A DNA stretch of 64,000 nucleotides from Tenacibaculum singaporense (lineage in GTDB: Bacteria > Bacteroidota > Bacteroidia > Flavobacteriales > Flavobacteriaceae): NCBI RefSeq assembly GCF_003867015.1, contig NZ_CP032548.1, positions 1,741,001 through 1,805,000 of the forward strand, given 5' to 3'. The stretch's first letter is position 1; each line of letters starts with the position of its first letter. Shown here piece after piece: positions 61,496 through 64,000 of this stretch. The translations under genes and the position numbers were made by a program. The notes beneath the pieces are model-generated. The model ran no database searches, was not told the DNA's origin, and saw only the letters and a program-made list of their open reading frames with translations.

Positions 61496-62713
61496 ATGAA
61501 AACACAATTCTTAAAAAAAATAAGTTTAGTATCACTTTACACATTTGTATTAGTTTTTACATTCATAGGGTGTAGTAGTGATGATAATTCACCAGTTGGA
61601 ACCGATCCAGTAATTATTAATTTTGGGATTACAACAGTAAGTGGAGCATTTCCTAATCAGACCTCTTATATTCAAGGAAAATCAAGTTTAGAATTTTCAA
61701 CGATAGGAAATGACAAGGCTTTAGAATTAACAGGAAATACAAGAACCGTTTCTTATAATAAAGAGTTGTATGCATTGCCTTTTGGCGCACCTGCAACCCT
61801 TGCAAAATATTCATTTAATGAAGAAGGAAATGCAGTCGAAGATCAACGTATTGTTGTTCCTGGGGCAAATACTTTTTCTGCCCTTTATTTTGAAAGTAAG
61901 GAGGTAGCGTATGCTTCAGTAGCAGGGGGGATTTCAAAACTTATTATTTTCAATCCAACTACGATGCGTATTACAGACGAAGTAGCTTTAACATTAATTA
62001 AAGAAAAATTTCCTGAAGCTACACGTACGTATTATACAGATATGATTGAGCGTGACGGAAAGTTGTTTATGGGAGTACATTACGAGAAAAATTTTGCTCC
62101 AGTAAACGATTGGGCGTATGTAGCGGTAATTGATTTAAAAGAGAAAAAGGTAGAAAAAATAATTTCGGATAAAAGAACAGGAATGGTGTTTGGCGGACAT
62201 GCAGCAAATGCAGGAATGGTTAAAACTACTAATGGAGATATTTATGTACAAGGTTTAGGAACTACAATGAGTAGTGGAAGTAGCCCTAGTGGTTTACTAA
62301 AAATACCTAATGGAGAAACTTCTTTTGACCCAGATTATTTTATGAATATGCAAGAAGCAACAGGAAATGTATGTTATGGAATTTATCATGCACCTAATGG
62401 AAGAAGTTTTACAGCAAGAGTAGAGGAAGTAAGTGATTTTTATGAGTATCAAACGGGACAACCTCAATTCAAATATTTTGAGATTGATGTTCAAAAAAAG
62501 TCGAGTTTAGGGGCTGTACCAGGACTTCCTACCACATATGGATCTCGTAGTATGATTATTCTTCCCTATAAAGACCAAAAATTATTATTTACGACAGCAA
62601 CGAATGATGAAAATGCTGTGTTTAGTTTTGACACCAGTTCAAACACATCTAGTAAAATGTTTACGTCTACAGGTGGTTACATATCTGGTCTTGAAGATTT
62701 TAATAACGAATAG
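61496..62713 (+). CDS. DUF4374 family surface lipoprotein (XusB-like)
   Basis: A 405-residue lipoprotein (signal VFTFIGC, Cys26). The residues after Cys (SSDDNS) fit the acidic surface-export signal of Flavobacteriaceae. The body has the repeated strands of a beta-propeller (TRTVSYNKELYALPFGAPATLAKYSF; YASVAGGISKLIIFNPTTM; MIERDGKLFMGVHYEKN). DUF4374 includes, as I recall, XusB of Bacteroides thetaiotaomicron, which binds ferric siderophores and hands them to its TonB receptor. Here it would capture the metal-bound ligand for the adjacent receptor. Confidence 0.82.
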   Translation: MKTQFLKKISLVSLYTFVLVFTFIGCSSDDNSPVGTDPVIINFGITTVSGAFPNQTSYIQGKSSLEFSTIGNDKALELTGNTRTVSYNKELYALPFGAPATLAKYSFNEEGNAVEDQRIVVPGANTFSALYFESKEVAYASVAGGISKLIIFNPTTMRITDEVALTLIKEKFPEATRTYYTDMIERDGKLFMGVHYEKNFAPVNDWAYVAVIDLKEKKVEKIISDKRTGMVFGGHAANAGMVKTTNGDIYVQGLGTTMSSGSSPSGLLKIPNGETSFDPDYFMNMQEATGNVCYGIYHAPNGRSFTARVEEVSDFYEYQTGQPQFKYFEIDVQKKSSLGAVPGLPTTYGSRSMIILPYKDQKLLFTTATNDENAVFSFDTSSNTSSKMFTSTGGYISGLEDFNNE

Positions 62714-62721
62714 AATACACC

Positions 62722-63423
62722 ATGTTAAAAGCACAAGATCTCACAAAAAAATACGGTGATTTTACCGCCTTGAATAGTTTAAATTTAAATATTAAAGCAG
62801 GAGATATTTTTTGCTTGCTCGGAGCTAACGGTGCGGGAAAATCAACAACTATTAATTTGTTTTTAAATTTTATAGAGCCTACATCTGGTAGCGCTTTTGT
62901 TAATGGTTTGGATGTAACAAAGAACCCACAAGAAACAAAAAAATGGTTGTCTTATATTCCTGAAAATCTCCAGTTGTATCAATATATGACAGGACTGGAG
63001 AATCTTCACTTTTTCTGTGGTCTACAAGGTGTGGATATAGAAAAAGAAGCATTAGAAAACTTATTAATACAATCAGGTTTACAAAAAGATTTTATTAAGA
63101 AAAGAGTTCGTAGTTACTCTAAAGGAATGAGACAAAAAGTAGGGATTGCTTTAGCGAGAGCTAAAGGAGCCAAGGTATTACTTTTAGATGAGCCTACATC
63201 TGGGTTAGACCCTAAAGCAAGTAATGAGTTTTCTGAGCTTCTACTTAACATGAAGCAACAAAAAGTAGCCACTTTAATGGCAACACACGATCTTTTTAGA
63301 GCTAAAGATACAGGAACACATATTGGTATTATGAAAGAAGGAGTTTTGGTTGAAAAGATGGAATCAAATCAAGTTTCTTTTCATGATTTAGAACAAAAGT
63401 ACTTAAAACACATGCATGAATAG
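62722..63423 (+). CDS. ABC transporter ATP-binding protein (CcmA/NosF-like)
   Basis: A 233-residue ATPase. Walker A is LLGANGAGKSTTINLF, the Q-loop is in YIPENLQLYQYMTGLENL, the signature motif is RSYSKGMRQKVGIALARAKG and Walker B is VLLLDEPTSGLDP, with the switch His in MATHDLFRAKD. It pairs with the ABC-2 permease 43 bp downstream. Such pairs usually move substrate out of the cytoplasm, so export of the cluster peptide is plausible. It starts 8 bp after the DUF4374 gene. Confidence 0.93.
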   Translation: MLKAQDLTKKYGDFTALNSLNLNIKAGDIFCLLGANGAGKSTTINLFLNFIEPTSGSAFVNGLDVTKNPQETKKWLSYIPENLQLYQYMTGLENLHFFCGLQGVDIEKEALENLLIQSGLQKDFIKKRVRSYSKGMRQKVGIALARAKGAKVLLLDEPTSGLDPKASNEFSELLLNMKQQKVATLMATHDLFRAKDTGTHIGIMKEGVLVEKMESNQVSFHDLEQKYLKHMHE

Positions 63424-63466
63424 TATGTAATAAGTTATTACATCTAAAAAATAAAAATGTAAACAG

Positions 63467-64000
63467 ATGATACATCAAGTATTTTTAATAGCTAAAAAAG
63501 AACTTACCAATATAGCAAGGCAAAATGCTTTAAAAATTTTGTTTCCTATTATTTTGTTCCTCTTAGGGTTTTCACTTTATGCTGGACATATAGCTTATAA
63601 ACAGGAAATGGATATGGTGAAAAAGGCTCAAGAAGAAAGAAGAGCTGAGTGGTTAGAACAAGGAAATAAGCATCCGCATATTGCGGCTCATTACGGGACA
63701 TATGTTTTTAAGCCTAAAACGCTTTTAAGTCTTTTTGATTTTGGATTAGATACGTATACAGGAACCTCAGTTTATTTAGAAGCACATTATGCACATGAGT
63801 TTATGTTTAGACCTGTACAAGGATATGGTAACATGGCTCGTTTTGGAGAATTGAGTGCAGCTTTGGTTCTTCAGTTATTATTACCACTTCTTATTATATT
63901 CATCACTTTTCAAACTTTTAGTAAGGAAAAAGAAACAGGAACCTTGAAGCTATTAATAGGGCAAGGAGTTTCAATGAGATCTATTTATTTAGGTAAAGTT
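63467..64000 (+). CDS. ABC-2 type permease, DUF3526-like (3' end outside window)
   Basis: 178 residues are visible from the ATG at 63467; the frame is open to the window edge. It begins IHQVFLIAKKELTNIARQNALKILFPIILFLLGFSLYAGHIAY, one helix, then a periplasmic loop with KHPHIAAHYGTYVFKPKTLLSLFDFGLD, the HPHxAAHYG word typical of this permease group, then a second helix (LVLQLLLPLLIIFITFQTF) and EKETGTLKLLIGQG. Group members usually come as two adjacent permeases; the second would lie beyond the window. Confidence 0.88.
   Translation, partial: MIHQVFLIAKKELTNIARQNALKILFPIILFLLGFSLYAGHIAYKQEMDMVKKAQEERRAEWLEQGNKHPHIAAHYGTYVFKPKTLLSLFDFGLDTYTGTSVYLEAHYAHEFMFRPVQGYGNMARFGELSAALVLQLLLPLLIIFITFQTFSKEKETGTLKLLIGQGVSMRSIYLGKV

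Overview
The window is about 64 kb of AT-rich DNA from a Bacteroidota chromosome, almost certainly a marine Flavobacteriaceae member of the Tenacibaculum/Polaribacter type. I infer this from the type IX secretion cargo and its PorP/SprF partner, the Bacteroidota -7 promoter box TAnnTTTG ahead of many genes, the lack of clear Shine-Dalgarno sites, and families largely confined to the phylum (DUF6048, DUF6452, DUF4374, the CarboxypepD_reg-TonB receptor architecture). No rRNA, tRNA, CRISPR array, insertion sequence or prophage was seen.

Layout. 1-5.9 kb: the 3' part of a giant SprB-repeat adhesin with a type B sorting domain, followed by PorP/SprF. 5.9-11 kb: rRNA pseudouridine synthase, tgt, an LptF/G permease, an EamA transporter and accA. 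11-17.5 kb: a small exported protein and a complete RND efflux operon (adaptor, pump, outer-membrane channel). 17.6-25.6 kb: CDF transporter, queE, a HerA-like ATPase, two small exported or unknown proteins, a 21-bp tandem repeat array, a candidate small RNA, a cupin, a ZIP transporter and two methyltransferases. 25.6-32.9 kb (mostly minus strand): serine hydrolase with its MarR regulator and operators, a DUF4242 protein, a 22-residue-repeat solenoid protein, HU, and an AAA ATPase-recQ-fmt operon. 33-39 kb: DUF493, three SurA/parvulin-type periplasmic folding factors, MoxR, and NTF2-like and TPM lipoproteins. 39-49.3 kb: metabolic and RNA-modification genes, including an operon of DUF1835 protein, nucleoside phosphorylase and a signal-less periplasmic-binding-fold protein. 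49.4-53.1 kb: an ECF sigma factor behind a textbook ECF promoter, lipocalin and OmpA lipoproteins, and ornithine aminotransferase. 53.4-56.4 kb: a large UPF1/DNA2-like helicase.

The most unusual part is 56.6-64 kb. A 35-residue peptide gene too short for ordinary gene calling ends in a Cys/His-rich core with a C-x2-C-x2-C pattern. A strong terminator or attenuator follows it, then a tightly packed operon: a small WH...HH protein, a beta-sandwich protein whose C-terminus looks like a PqqD/RiPP recognition element, a TonB-dependent receptor, a DUF4374 surface lipoprotein (XusB-like), an ABC ATPase and an ABC-2 permease that runs off the window. A His/Cys-rich small exported protein lies just upstream. 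I propose, as inference, an undescribed ribosomally made metal-binding peptide (metallophore-like RiPP) system with its own recognition, export and re-uptake parts.

Two Q-pathway genes (tgt, queE) are present. Several genes carry a TAnnTTTG box only 4-7 nt from the start codon, predicting leaderless or near-leaderless mRNAs.
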